A stretch of 64,000 nucleotides of DNA from Sphagnum compactum. Its lineage: Eukaryota; Bryophyta; Sphagnopsida; Sphagnales. The stretch's first letter is position 1. Each line of letters begins with the position of its first letter. The notes beneath the pieces were generated by a model, which did not search any database, had not been told where the DNA came from, and was given only the letters and a program-made list of their open reading frames with translations. The DNA is taken from positions 6,231,495-6,295,494 of the forward strand of contig OZ234502.1 in the NCBI GenBank assembly GCA_965153455.1, given 5' to 3'. Shown in pieces: positions 10,367 to 21,931 of this stretch. A program made the position numbers and the translations under genes.

Positions 10367-10397
10367 CGCCTCCGTCGCAGCAGCAGCAGCGGAGGCG
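10367..10397. other. Short GC-rich hairpin with CAG-repeat loop
   Basis: CGCCTCCG (10367-10374) and CGGAGGCG (10390-10397) are perfectly complementary around a (CAG)n loop, in an otherwise AT-rich intergenic region. Confidence 0.7.
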
Positions 10398-11034
10398 ACG
10401 CAACTCTACTCGCCGCGGATCTCCTGCCACAAGCATTCAGCGAGATGGCGGTGGCAAAGCATGCCTATCCTTTAACACCCCCCTATACTTCACGACGATT
10501 TCGTGACGCATGAGCAGCTGCTACCGAAACTCCACTCACTCCAACAACCCGGTCCCGCTCCGGTTCTTACTAGACCCGGACCAGAACCGGCGGTTACACC
10601 TCGGTTCTCGTCTTTTTTTCCTTTGTCTTTTTTCCCTTTCCCAAAAACATGTCTATTGGTTTCGGTTCTCAGCATATAAATAGAACTGGGAACCTCGGGT
10701 TCTGGGTCCAGTTCCTAAAAGCATAAATAAAATCTAGTTTTTATTTATGGAAATCAGACCCAATTCCTGTTGTAGTTTAGTACTAGTGTTGGCTGGTTAT
10801 TGTTTTTTTATTTAATGATTGTCAGGTAAGTTTTGCGAGCAAGCAAGGAATTGGCCTAGAGAAATATAAATAGGTCGTGGAACATAAATTTTTGGCAAAA
10901 ATAGATAGTTCCTTTCAATACTTCGAACTTCAAAATTCTAAAAGGTTTCTGGAATGATTTTAATGCAAAATTTTAGTTGCAACCACAAACTTGTTGCAAT
11001 GGTTTGATGTCCTTTCTCCACAAAAATATAAGGT

Positions 11035-12145
11035 GCATTGGACCACGAAGGTGGTGAACTTGTGAGAAAAAAATTCATGATGGGCCAAATTTTCAAAGAA
11101 TTGGTCAAAAAAGAAGGCAAGGCTTGCACCATGGATGAAAGAAGGCGCTCAAAACCTTTTGGCCCAAATTGGAAGACATGGTGTATTATGGATTCTAAGC
11201 ACAACAAATGTGTTCCCATTTTCAGGTGGAGACAATCAAGGTGGTTATGGTGTGGTGCACAAGGTGTGAATCAAAATATTCGATCGCATCCCGAACATGA
11301 TTGAGTTAGCAGGGAATACATTGAAGATGGATGACAAGCGAGAAGCACATAAGCAACGATCAGTGGAAGCCTTGGCATGCCCGTGCGAACATCCATGTGT
11401 CATCAAATTCCTTGCCATCCACATAGAAACCATGGAGGCATACACATTGTAGTGGAACGTGGGAACTTTTCGGAAAATGTTGGATTACAACACGAAATAC
11501 TCTCCCATTACAAATAATTGTACCTTATTGTGGCAAGGGGGCCCGGATATGGAAGGGCAAACACGACTTGTCGCCTTTAGGTGAAATCGTGTGAAGTTGG
11601 CATGGGCATTCATAAACATTATGAATGTAGTACATCATTGTGGAATTTTGCACAACTTGTCCAAGGACAACATTATGTTGCATTTTTTGCTAAACAAACC
11701 AAATGTTGTGTACATCAATGTGTGTGATTGGGGTCAAGTCGGGTGTTTGCAAGAGGCGACACCATCATTGAATAGGTTTGCAAAGGAGCAAGATGCCACC
11801 AACGCAAAAAAAAAATGTGTTGGTGAGTTGCCCTAGAATTATTTTTGTTTACAACGAATTGGGAACTACAAATTCTCATCAACAAATGGCCAAGCAACAC
11901 GCCACAACTTTGAAGTCTGAAGCATATTCGATGGGTAGGCTCATAACATGTCATATGTGGTGAAGATTGGGATGCAGAATATTTTGTGAACAATTCAACC
12001 AAAATGTCATTTGGGAAACTAATCCATGACATGTATGACCCAAATCTAGAGGCACGAAAAATTGTTCAACACGCCATGCGCACATTGATGGGGCCTCCAT
12101 ATAATTGGACTACACCTGAAGAGTGTTATTGAAAGCATGCATAGA
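11035..12145 (+). pseudogene. Protein-kinase-like pseudogene, catalytic Asp lost
   Basis: From about 11222 one frame runs some 200 codons with only three stops. It starts with a glycine-rich loop (GGDNQGGYGVVHK), then alternates helices, then a catalytic-loop equivalent HHCGILHNLSKDNIMLHF and a DWG in place of DFG. The family pattern H-x-D-L-x-x-x-x-N would need an Asp between Asn and Leu of HNLSKDN; it is missing, consistent with a 3-bp loss. Two of the three stops are TGA where Arg (CGA) is likely, typical of methyl-CpG decay. Upstream (11035-11215) and downstream (11836-12145) parts continue in other frames. The substrate and parent gene are unknown. It may be a gene fragment carried by a transposable element. 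Confidence 0.6.
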
Positions 12146-13120
12146 CAATTTGTAGTTGCTAGATATGGCATATGGTGTAATTTGCATGATCTTTCAAAAA
12201 TGACATGTTTTGGACTTGCAAATTGTATAAAACCCAATTTTGTATGCGAATCACATTGTCATTTGTAGTCAAATTTGAGATTTGTGAATCCATCCTCTTT
12301 ACAAATTTGAAATTTGTGTCTAGATCTATATTCTATAATGATGATGGGTTTCTTGTAAACATAAAATATAATGATCATTTACAATTTTACACAAGTACTG
12401 CCCATCTATTTATTATATTTTTGAATTATGGATGATTAAACTTATCATTGATAATTTGTTATGATAAATGCTTTCATATAATTGATAGACATCAAACAAT
12501 GAAAAAGACTCAATAAAAATTCATTTAAAACAACATTTATTATTGCAAACTTTACAAGGCATTCACTTTGTAAACTTCTTTTTTGGTTTTCATTTTTTTT
12601 GGCACTGCCACCAAGGCAAGGATATTGTGTTTACAATCATTATAAAATATAGTAGCTTAATGGATTTTGGCCCTCGAGTAGTAGGTCTATTTTTATATGA
12701 GGATTTTCAAAAACAATATTTTGGCTTATGTTGAAACTTGGGATTAATGATAGAATTGTGATACCTTGAAAGAGTTTGGTTTCTTTTAGAGGAATTTTTT
12801 TAAAGATTATATTTTTGCCTGGTGAAATATTGGAATTTCCATAATTCTTGGTTTGCCTTAAAATGTTTTTAAATGTAAATGACAAGGCCATAATGACACA
12901 CCAAAGAGATGGCAACCAAAAAATTTCAGTCATTGTAGGATTGGTGGCCAAAATTTTTTTTCGATCGCCAATCGTAACGGGGGCAACTCGAATGCGAACC
13001 AAGATTTTTTTGCATCCGTCCTGATGGACACGATAGATGCGTCAGTACAGACGTCAATGTGATGTTCAATGCAAAATGGGCGTGTCACATCGGTTTTGAC
13101 AACCCTAGATAAAAAAAGGA
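12146..13120. other. Intergenic, no gene recognised
   Basis: AT-rich. I found no domain, repeat or RNA gene here. Confidence 0.5.
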
Positions 13121-13124
13121 AAAT

Positions 13125-13440
13125 TAAAAGTTATAATGAAGGTGATTTAATACTATGGATGCTTAAAAAAACTAAAATAAAAATAGGAACATTTTGACTA
13201 CCATGGGAAGGACCTTATAAAACATGTAAAACTTTTGATACTATTGAATTAACTACTTTAGGTGATGATGAAGTAGAAAGGGTAAATATTAACAAATTAA
13301 AGGAATATCATTTTAAAAGTGTTACAACTAGCATTATGGCAACCAATGTATGGGTTGAAAAGTGCCCTCGTAAGTACCACCAAAACAAACTTCAATTTAC
13401 TAGACATAAGCTATCACCTCAACTTGTATTCAAACCTAGA
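13125..13440 (+). pseudogene. Gypsy-type integrase C-terminal tail, relic
   Basis: The plus strand gives MLKKTKIK, then GPYKTCKTFD, then IELTTLGDDEVERVNINKLK, broken by stops and a frameshift. This is the usual tail of Ty3/Gypsy integrases (a GPY/F-like module followed by a 'VN--RLK-Y' ending). The element is heavily decayed and no LTR could be paired to it. Confidence 0.6.
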
Positions 13441-13794
13441 AGATTACCATGGACAAACTCCAAGTCCCTAGATTGTAGATGATGAATATATTTGGTTACA
13501 AAAAGAGAAATCAAAAAGTGATAAATCAAAAAACTTAATAGCTAATGGTGGGAAATCAAGAAGTGGTAGTTATAGGGGTAGACTTAAAAGGGGAAAGTTG
13601 TTACATACCCTATTTATTACACCACATGAAAGAAAGGGGTTATAAAGATGGTTTAGTGCACCCACCTAAAACAGATGTCACAAGGAAAAAAATAGTGTAT
13701 GAAACCACTACCAAGATGTTAAAAGCACCATTAAATGAATTGTATGACCAGTATGGCCTTTGGAAACTTTATAGAATCCTAAAAAATTGGTAGA

Positions 13795-16085
13795 GTTGAA
13801 GAGGATTAAGCACCGTAACTATCTGTGGAAGGAAATTTTTGGAAGAGACAGTGAGCATGTCAATGAGTGGAATGCAAGAGCTTGATAAATCCATGAACAG
13901 GAAAATCGAAGTAGAATTATTATTGAAAGGTCTGGAAAGCTAGACGAGTTTTGGTTCAAGCCCATTACAAGTGAGTTTAGTAACGAAATAAATCATGAGG
14001 AATATGCAAGAAGGAGGTTTGCTTCTCGTTTTGCAACATTTGACAAGTAGAGAGTTGTCTGTGAGCAAGAAATAACCATAAAGGATTGTGAAAAAAAATC
14101 GAACGACAAAAAAGATAACAATTCTGAGGTGACAACACCTACGAAGGCTAAGTGGGAAGTACTCAATTACATCAACTTATGCTTGAGTGAAAAGGATTGG
14201 AAAAATAAACTATGTTTAAAGGAAGTCGAAATACCATGAGGAGGCTTCTAGATGTTCTATGAGAAAAAACGAAAAGACATCAATCACAATAATGATGAAA
14301 GTCTACTACAAGTCTAGGAATATCTAAAAGGGAAGCAATGGAAGAGGTCGGTGCCTTAAACTCCCAAGAAATAACATTAGTTAAAGACCACAATATTGTG
14401 TTTGGGGTTCAATCTTTTTTTGTAGGAATATACAAAGAGCCACCATAACCACCATATCAACACCAACACACACAAGAAGTACCACATTGTTATTTTTTGG
14501 AATCGAGAATTCAATATTTATAAGGAACAAATCTTTGACTCGAAAGAGATGAAACACGAACTTGATAGCAAAATAGACACAACTTCAATAAACACAAAAC
14601 AATGGAGAATCAAGTAGGTGGAAAAACTATCGATTATGGCTAAGTTGAAGAGAATCAATTTCTTGGGACACACTCACGAAAGCATTTGGACCTTGGACAC
14701 ACAAGAAGGAAAATGGGCCAAGAAAGTGGGTCTTGCACATATTGAAGAAGTTTGATTAGACTCACATCAATGAACATTTGGTGAAGGAGTTGATCTATAG
14801 CTTTGACTACACCAATTAGTACGTCAAGATGCAGGGGCAACAAATCAACATAAGGATGGACGATATCATTAAAGTATTTAAACTTCCTAGTGAAGGGTTG
14901 ATGGTAGGAATAATAGAAGGTTATAACTACAATGTTGCTACTTATTTTGCGGGAACACGTCATGAACATTATATTCCCAGATTTGGTATGTAATTACTCA
15001 AGTAGATGGAAGGTTAAAGTTTGGAAGACTCAAACATTATCACGAACTAAGGGCCCATACAAAGAATTTGGAAATTTTGACATTTTGTCAGGGCAACAAA
15101 TATGCCCTTGGTTATTTAGTTTCTATTATGTTAATTGCTAAAAATGAGCCAACGAATTGGAAGGCATGGTGTTTTTAGAATTTGCAAAATGGTCACAATT
15201 TAGCAAAAAGTTAGGAAATAGACTAATTTACTTTAGTCGAACCTGACTTGACCATAACCAGGTAGTGCTAATGGGAATTGTTTGCCAAAGAGTAAGAAGA
15301 TGCCACAAAAGTGAAGAGAAAACCCCAAAAGTGAAAGGGTAAGATCTTTGTTAATATTAACACCATTATGTTAATGGACAAGATGAAGAAGAAAAAAAGA
15401 CCTTCAGTAACCTCGAGCAAGGAAATTGTAAAAGAATCACCATGTTAAGAGGGGGATACCGATGAGTTTGCTAAAACATCAAGTGTCTTTATCAAAGTTG
15501 TAGACATAATTATTGAGAAACTCAATGAGTTGACAACAAACCCAATTATACCACTCGTGGAAGAACCATAAATAGAAAAGGTGGGTTTAGGGGGAAAACC
15601 ATTAAGTGAAAAAAAACAAAGGTTGAATGACATTGACACAAAGCAAACCATAGAAGTCATAGGGTTACAAACAAAAAATGTCGACGAACATATTATTGTT
15701 GAAAGAAAGCATGATGAGGGATCGCAAAGGTTAGGAGATAATGTGGTGGGGATCATCAATTGGCAAGGAGAGTTAGTAGATTAATGAAAATACCTTTCCA
15801 CCAATAGCTAGAGAGAGATGTTACAACAAGAAAGAAAAGAAGTTCAGCAACTATAATAAGAAAAAAAGGCATAACAACAAGACCAAGAGGCCTTGTTGCT
15901 AGAGGAGGAAAAATTCCAAATATATTCTTACTCATAGGATTTGGGAGTTTAAACCTTGTTAATCTTACAGCATGATGATGTTGTTATTGTTGAACTAAAC
16001 AACACTAAACAATTGGGAGAGGTGGACAATGTTGATGTGAATGAAGGATTAGGAATTATCACTGAACAATTCAAAGCCATATGAT
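13795..16085 (+). pseudogene. Unrecognised decayed coding region
   Basis: Long runs of protein-like sequence interrupted by stops and frameshifts. From 13795 to 14237 one frame has only four stops in about 150 codons and is rich in Glu, Lys and Arg. Later segments (14930-15140, 15340-15780, 15960-16080) read in other frames as Lys/Glu-rich sequence with coiled-coil-like character. It directly follows the Gypsy integrase tail, so it could be an extra downstream frame of that element, or the gag of a neighbour. I do not recognise a family. Confidence 0.4.
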
Positions 16086-17510
16086 TTTATTGAAGCTTAA
16101 TGCAAGGATCATGTTTCTAAAAATCCTAGATTGTAGTTTTGAAGGATCTCCAATACTTTCTTCACAAGTGACCATTGTTTCATTATGTTGAAAGAGGAAT
16201 TTCACTTCATTCTTACGATAATTTGAAGATATGATAGGCATCATACTTGAAATTTTTTTTTCAATAGATTATCATTCAATTTATGGTACAAACAATTTGT
16301 TAATTTCAAAATTCATTCATAGTAGACTTTAACCTTTTCATCAACTTCAATTGTTAGATGACATGAAACACCACGTATATTTTTTTTAATGTTTTTTTCA
16401 ATATTATTTACAAAAAAACAACTTTTAATTTGTCAAAAACATAGTTTGAATGACTCTACATAAATTTTTTCCCCATTCACATTTGTCATTTGGTGTCCCA
16501 CCTCCAACGGCCCACTTGGTGGTCCACCCCCAAATCAATTTTTAATGCTCCATTGGCACCTATCAAACTCTATCTAGTACCCTCTCTTCTTGTGCTTCTT
16601 GAAATACCACCTCCTCCCCTTAAAGGACCACCACCACTTCCAAGAAGGCCATTTTCATTTCCTAAAGATATTGCCATAGATGTATTTAGTACTTGTCCCA
16701 TGGGTCCCATATTTCTTGGAGGCCAATGATGATAAGATGATGTTTTAAAATAGGGGGGAAATTTAACAAATAAAAAACCCACTAGAGGTATTAGGAGGTA
16801 CTAAAATAAAAGGGATTCGTTCTACCAAAACAAATGTAATTTTGGTAAGATTGCCAAAACCCCCTTAAAATCATGGGTACTTCTATTGTGAAAGTAACTA
16901 CCATACTATTTGCTATAATTGTGGTTGGATTTTTTTATTGAAATAGTTATGGTTTGGGTTTGAGATGGCTTGCAATGGTGTACCACCATTTTTAACAATA
17001 TTGTGAATTTTATGCATCATCTTTAATATTATTTCACAATTCAAAATTCCAATTAGATTGAAATTTGTTGTATCCAAACCTTATATGTTTATACTGCCAC
17101 ATGTTTCAAAAGTTACAAAAATTCAAATGTTGACTATAAGTTGAACATTTTCATTTAGGTTTTGGTAGAAAACCTCCATGAGAGAAATGAATTAATCCAC
17201 ATATATTTAGGTAATTATTCTTTGATGAAACTCAAAGCCTCGATGTTTCCATTTCTTTGACAAATCCATTAAATGAGTGAATTTTTCAAAGTGTTTTAAA
17301 ATCTCCATTAGTTTCATCTTCATAGTTTCGTTCATCATGACATTAAACTTTTAACAAAAAAATTTAGTGCACATGTAAGTTTATTTCTATGCTTAACCTT
17401 AATAATAATCTTAGTAACAAATGTGTTGCACTTGTTGTGATTATTTCTCAAAAATAAAATAAAATAACATTTTTTATTACATTTTTTTAAAGTAGAAGGA
17501 TGCTCAAATT
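16086..17510. other. Intergenic, no gene recognised
   Basis: AT-rich with one less AT-rich stretch (16490-16780) whose proline-rich open frame has no recognisable domain. Confidence 0.45.
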
Positions 17511-17514
17511 TTAT

Positions 17515-17600
17515 TAAACAAATTGTATGTTTATAGCCAAATTTGACTAAATTGACTTATGGATGATCACAATTTGTGTTACATCACAAAATTAACCAAA
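17515..17600 (+). repeat. Fragment of the dispersed MITE family
   Basis: TATAGCCAAATTTGACTAAATT, TATGGATGATCACAATTTG and TTACATCACAAAATTA in the family's order; only the right-hand part is preserved. Confidence 0.35.
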
Positions 17601-18560
17601 ATAAATGATTTAACAATGTTGATGGGCTTATTTTCATGTGAACTATTTGCTTCCAATTCAATGATGCAAAAGAGACGTTTGAAACTTGCTCCATCCACGA
17701 TCCTCAACAATTTATGCAACAAACAACAAGAAGTAAAAACATCAGGTAAGAAAATTACACTTAGATATGACTTGCACATTAGCTCCCTAAAAGTTTTCTT
17801 TAGAATGCCAAATGCATTGTCAACCACATATTAACCCTTTCTATGCTTTATGTTGTAGAGGTGTTCTAATATGCTATGATGTCCATATTCTTTAAACGAC
17901 GTCATGATCTAGTTGATAAGGGGATATCCCTTATCACTTAAAAGATATGGAAGAATTTCGTCTTTGCATTGAACTCCTAGTGATGTCAAACAATCTGTGC
18001 AATTGAGCCTACTTGTATAACACAGACCTGCGTAATACACGTGAAACATTAACACTTCTTGGCATACCAACGCAAATGCCAATAAACTTCTTTTTGTAAT
18101 CCACCATTGTTTGTGCTACAATGGAGTATCCCCTAGATTTTAAATAGTAGTAATCTTCTGTGAAAGGCATAGAAGGTTTATAAATGAAAAGGTGAGTTTT
18201 ATCAATTGCACCTTGTACTTTAGACAAACCACACCATAATTTGAAATCATTCATGACTAAACACATCTATGCACCCACTAGCCATGAAATCAACTTCCTA
18301 AAAACAACATTAATTACATCAACAAATTCGTGTAGGGTTGATATGTAGACTTCCCAATTGCGAATAACTCACTACAGATGAAGAAATTGCATCCATGCAC
18401 AAGCTTGTAAATAGCACATGGCATGCGGATTTCCACAGGGATGGCATTTATGTACTTTGTGTTTTTCTTCATCAATGTAGGCCTCAATTCATTAGCAATA
18501 TGAAAACATGGACTTCAATATCTTGAAATTCTCCACCCATTAATCATCCTTGTATTCATT
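17579..18560 (-). pseudogene. PIF/Harbinger transposase relic
   Basis: Minus-strand pieces in order: a helical N-terminal part with NAIPVEIRMPCAIYKLVHGCNF (about 18450-18370); VQGAIDKTHLFIYKPSMPF with the first catalytic Asp; YYYLKSRGYSIVAQ and FIGICVGMPRSVNVSRVLRRS (18230-18010); SDKGYPL with the second Asp (about 17930); then YNIKHRKG and DNAFGILKKTFREL (about 17850-17780). This is the DDE nuclease domain of HARBI1-like transposases. The usual third catalytic Glu of the V-E-N-A-F-G motif is Asp here, and a stop sits just before it. Several stops and shifts make it non-functional. Confidence 0.85.
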
Positions 18561-19735
18561 GAGCAAGAACTTGGAAAACTAGGTTGTGTTTTTTGGTTTC
18601 ACCTAGTACCCCAATTCCTACTACAGAACATGAAGAGAACATGACATAAAAAAATCATGAATTCAAGCTATAGATAAGAGAAATTTTGCAATTTTTAAGG
18701 CAATTGAAGGATCCATGGCAAAAGAATCCAAATCTAGAAAGACAATTTGGATAGGAGAGGTGAAAATTGATGCACAAGTTGGAACAATGCCATACATCCC
18801 ATGATGAAGATTGCATGTTCTTATATTGTATCCATGACTTGCTGTAATGTGAAATGGTACAAGGTTAGAAAGAGCTTATCTATAGAATTTGGATTGTTGC
18901 CATTACAAAGAAGAGGTTTCCAAGCAACTTGGTTCAACTCTTTTTATTGCAAAATTTGTATTGATGTTGCTATGAAGAAGAAGACTCCAAGTAGTTTGGT
19001 TCGACTCCTATGATTGGTCCTGCAAAAGAAAAGGAAAAAGATGAGTAGACTTCTTGTTGTACATAGAAAGAAACAACATGAAAAGATGAACATAAAAAAC
19101 ATCAAGCAAAGATCTTGACATTAAGTTTTATTGTAAGAAAAGATGAACAAACACATGACAAAATAAAACAAAAACTGTAGTAAAAAACAAAAAAGATGAA
19201 GAATATTTTTGTGGAGCTTATGATAGATTGCTGGAGATGCTGCAATTAAAAATAGAGTTTGTCAACATATTTTAAACCTTCGAAATACAAAAGAGAACCA
19301 AAATGCGAGTGTCAAGCAAAATAGCCGACGATGGATGTTGAAGCATGCAACTTGTTGAAATGTAAAGGGAGAAAAGGGAGAAAAGAAAAAAACATCTAAA
19401 AAACGTTGAAAGTTGACTAAAGAGTTAATTATCAAGCTCATTGCTCCACGAAGTAAAAGGAGAAATTGGCGATGAAGTGGAGCTTGAGATAGAACAAACA
19501 AAAGAAAAAGTTGGATACAAGTTTGACAAAGCAGGTTGAAGAAGGCTTGAGACTGTAATGATGAAGTAGAGTTCTAATGAAAGACTGTAGTGTTGAAGAA
19601 ATGATGCGATAGACCGTGCTTAGGAAGAAATGAGACAACGTCTATGATGTTGTAATAGATGTCGACACGTGTCATGCTATGGTGCGACGATGCCATTGCT
19701 ATGGTGCAACGATGTGAAAAAAAAAAACAATTAAG
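18561..19735. other. Intergenic, no gene recognised
   Basis: A/G-rich on the plus strand from about 19020 to 19600 (many AAAAGATGAA and GAAGAAG motifs). No domain found. Confidence 0.45.
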
Positions 19736-19741
19736 TGTTAA

Positions 19742-20768
19742 TGTTAACGGGTAAAAATCTCTAAACTAAATAGTTCCATAGGCCCCCTAGTTACTATTAG
19801 TTACTAATGGTAGACTTACCATCCCTTACCCAAGGGGTGAACTAGTGGGATTAGGTAGCTCGGGTTAGTGAGTGGTTGGGGGTAATTCATCTAATCATCT
19901 AGGAGATTTTTAAGAAGGGATTAGGATAAGGGCCTTATTTTTTAAGGGTCAATGAAGGCCTTGTGTGTGGTATGGGGGGAAGGGGAATAGAGGAAGGGGG
20001 AAGAGAAAGAGATTTCATTAGAGACTTTTGGGAGATAGAGAACTCTCACTTGGAGTGTGGATGAGAAGAATGGAAGAAGAATTAGTATGTACTTTCTGTG
20101 TGATTTTAATGGAAGATGGTTGAAGGACTCGAATTTTTTATATTGTTTTGATGTTCTATTAAGTTTGAAAGGTAGCGTTCTTTTAGTGATAAAAGTATGA
20201 TGTTTCCTTTAGCTAGTATCTATACATTTCTTCTAGGACAAAGAGTAAGGGGGTTGACTCTTAGGTAGTCTTTGGAGTCCTAAGCTACGGGCTACCACAG
20301 GAGGGTAGTAGCCAGTCCATGGTGGTGGAAATGAAGGGGGTACAACAAGTGGGTTGCAGGTGGTAGGTAGAACCATTATAGAATCAACATGCAGGGAGAG
20401 AGGAAGGATAGTAGCGTTAGACAGGTTTGTAGATCCCCTAGGCAATATCTGAGGGACATTGAAAGTACTACAGACCTTCTGATAGTAACTATTATCAGGT
20501 TCCCCTTCTTTATCATATTGCTTTTTGTATGTTCTACCTTCTACTCCCTGGATTAAAAACTAAGATAAGGGTAGGTCTGGTTTTAGACACCATACCCTTA
20601 TCTTCTCCATTTTCACTTGTATGACCTTTTATTTATTACTTGAGTAGTTGTAATAAAGTAAGAAAGAGAGGATAGTTCTTTATGTGAAATAATAAAAGGT
20701 GAACCTAGTCCCTTGGTCTTACCCTGGATGAGGGTAATGATTGGGGGCCGCAATTTCACCCTTTAACA
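19742..20768 (+). mobile_element. Solo-LTR-like repeat, copy 1 (inverted partner at 40500-41643)
   Basis: Begins TGTTAACGGGT and ends CACCCTTTAACA, a TG...CA LTR boundary with short inverted ends. The adjacent 5-mers are GTTAA and ATTAA (4 of 5). The whole segment is the reverse complement of 40500-41643, with shared blocks such as AGTGAGTGGTTGGG, AGACTTACCATCCCTTACC and GGTCTTACC...GAGGGTAATGATTG. No internal coding domain or primer-binding site seen, hence a solo LTR is the simplest reading. Confidence 0.6.
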
Positions 20769-21931
20769 ATTAACACAAAAAGTAATGATTTCCATGTGTG
20801 ATTCATGATTTGCTATTGCTGGCAAACCTTTTGGAAAAAGGTAGAAATTACCTTTATGTGTGAATAGGAGGTGCTAGTGTTACTAGACATCATCATAAGT
20901 GGGTGCTACTTATCTTTTCTCAACCGGCTATTTTGGTGATATCCACCCTAACGAAAAAGTCCCTAACACCAAGTGTGATGCCAGCTTATGCCACTAGGTT
21001 AAGGTTTGCAACCAAGGTAGATTGGAGCAGTGAATTATGAAAAAACTTGGAACAATGTTGAAACTGTTGAATTATTTACATATGCAGATCTCTGTTAGTT
21101 CTACAAGTGTTTATGATGATGTTTGGTGCAGATGCTACACTCCCACTATTTTGGTTACACCTCTGCCTCCAGAGGGGCACTAATCTCGAGAATGGCTGGC
21201 TCCAGCCTCCAAGGACGCCTGTAAAACATGAGAGGAAAATTATTTTTATTTTTTTCCATGATACTTGACACATACCCACCAGCTATATGTATCAAATACC
21301 CACCAGCTATCATGGAAAAAAAGGAGATTGCCAACCACAGCCACCATTTTGCTTTTCAAAATGCCCTGCCATTTGCACAGGAAAAGTTCCACTTGATAAA
21401 TTACCTGTGAGTGGGAGAGATCTTATTATGCCTGCGAGAGAGGTAAGATGGTGGATGGAATTATTATTCCTTCACTCCGATTGTACACAGATTCACTATT
21501 TAGTTCACCTGATGCTCCATAATCCTAAGGGGTGTTGGGAAAGGTCATTATGGAAAACACTAAATGCAAAACCAATAAAGAGATTTGAAGGCATAGTTGC
21601 TCTCCCCATCATAGCACACTTCAGAATAATACTCCCAAACATTGGGTAATGCGCAATTAAACACCAACATGTTAAACCTGAAGAAACCATGTCCTGAAAA
21701 CATACATCCTGTTCTGTACACTGCCTGAACTGAGGCTTATGTTCCTAGAAAACTCAACAAAATTGGCCACCTCTATTCTGGCAATTAGGAATCACCTCAA
21801 CCTCATACAAATTCTCGGCAACTGCCAGAATTAACAAAGTTCAATGTTCAGCAAAACATCCTGCACTCCTGCTCAAGGGTGTCAGAGAACTTGCTTTCAC
21901 CTGTGTATAGCTTTGACAACAATGTTGATGA
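20769..21931. other. Intergenic / 3' flank of DDB2
   Basis: No gene seen. The right half (about 21650-21931) is probably the 3' UTR of minus-strand DDB2. Contains the nested repeat structure at 21249-21322. Confidence 0.45.
21249..21322. repeat. 15-bp perfect inverted repeat enclosing a 15-bp direct repeat
   Basis: TTTTTTTCCATGATA (21249-21263) and its complement at 21308-21322 enclose ATACCCACCAGCTAT, which occurs at 21272-21286 and again at 21296-21310, overlapping the second arm by 3 bp. Confidence 0.85.

Noticed and set aside
16490-16782. Proline-rich/glycine-rich open frames on both strands
   Set aside because: No domain or codon pattern distinguishes them from a chance open stretch of higher GC.
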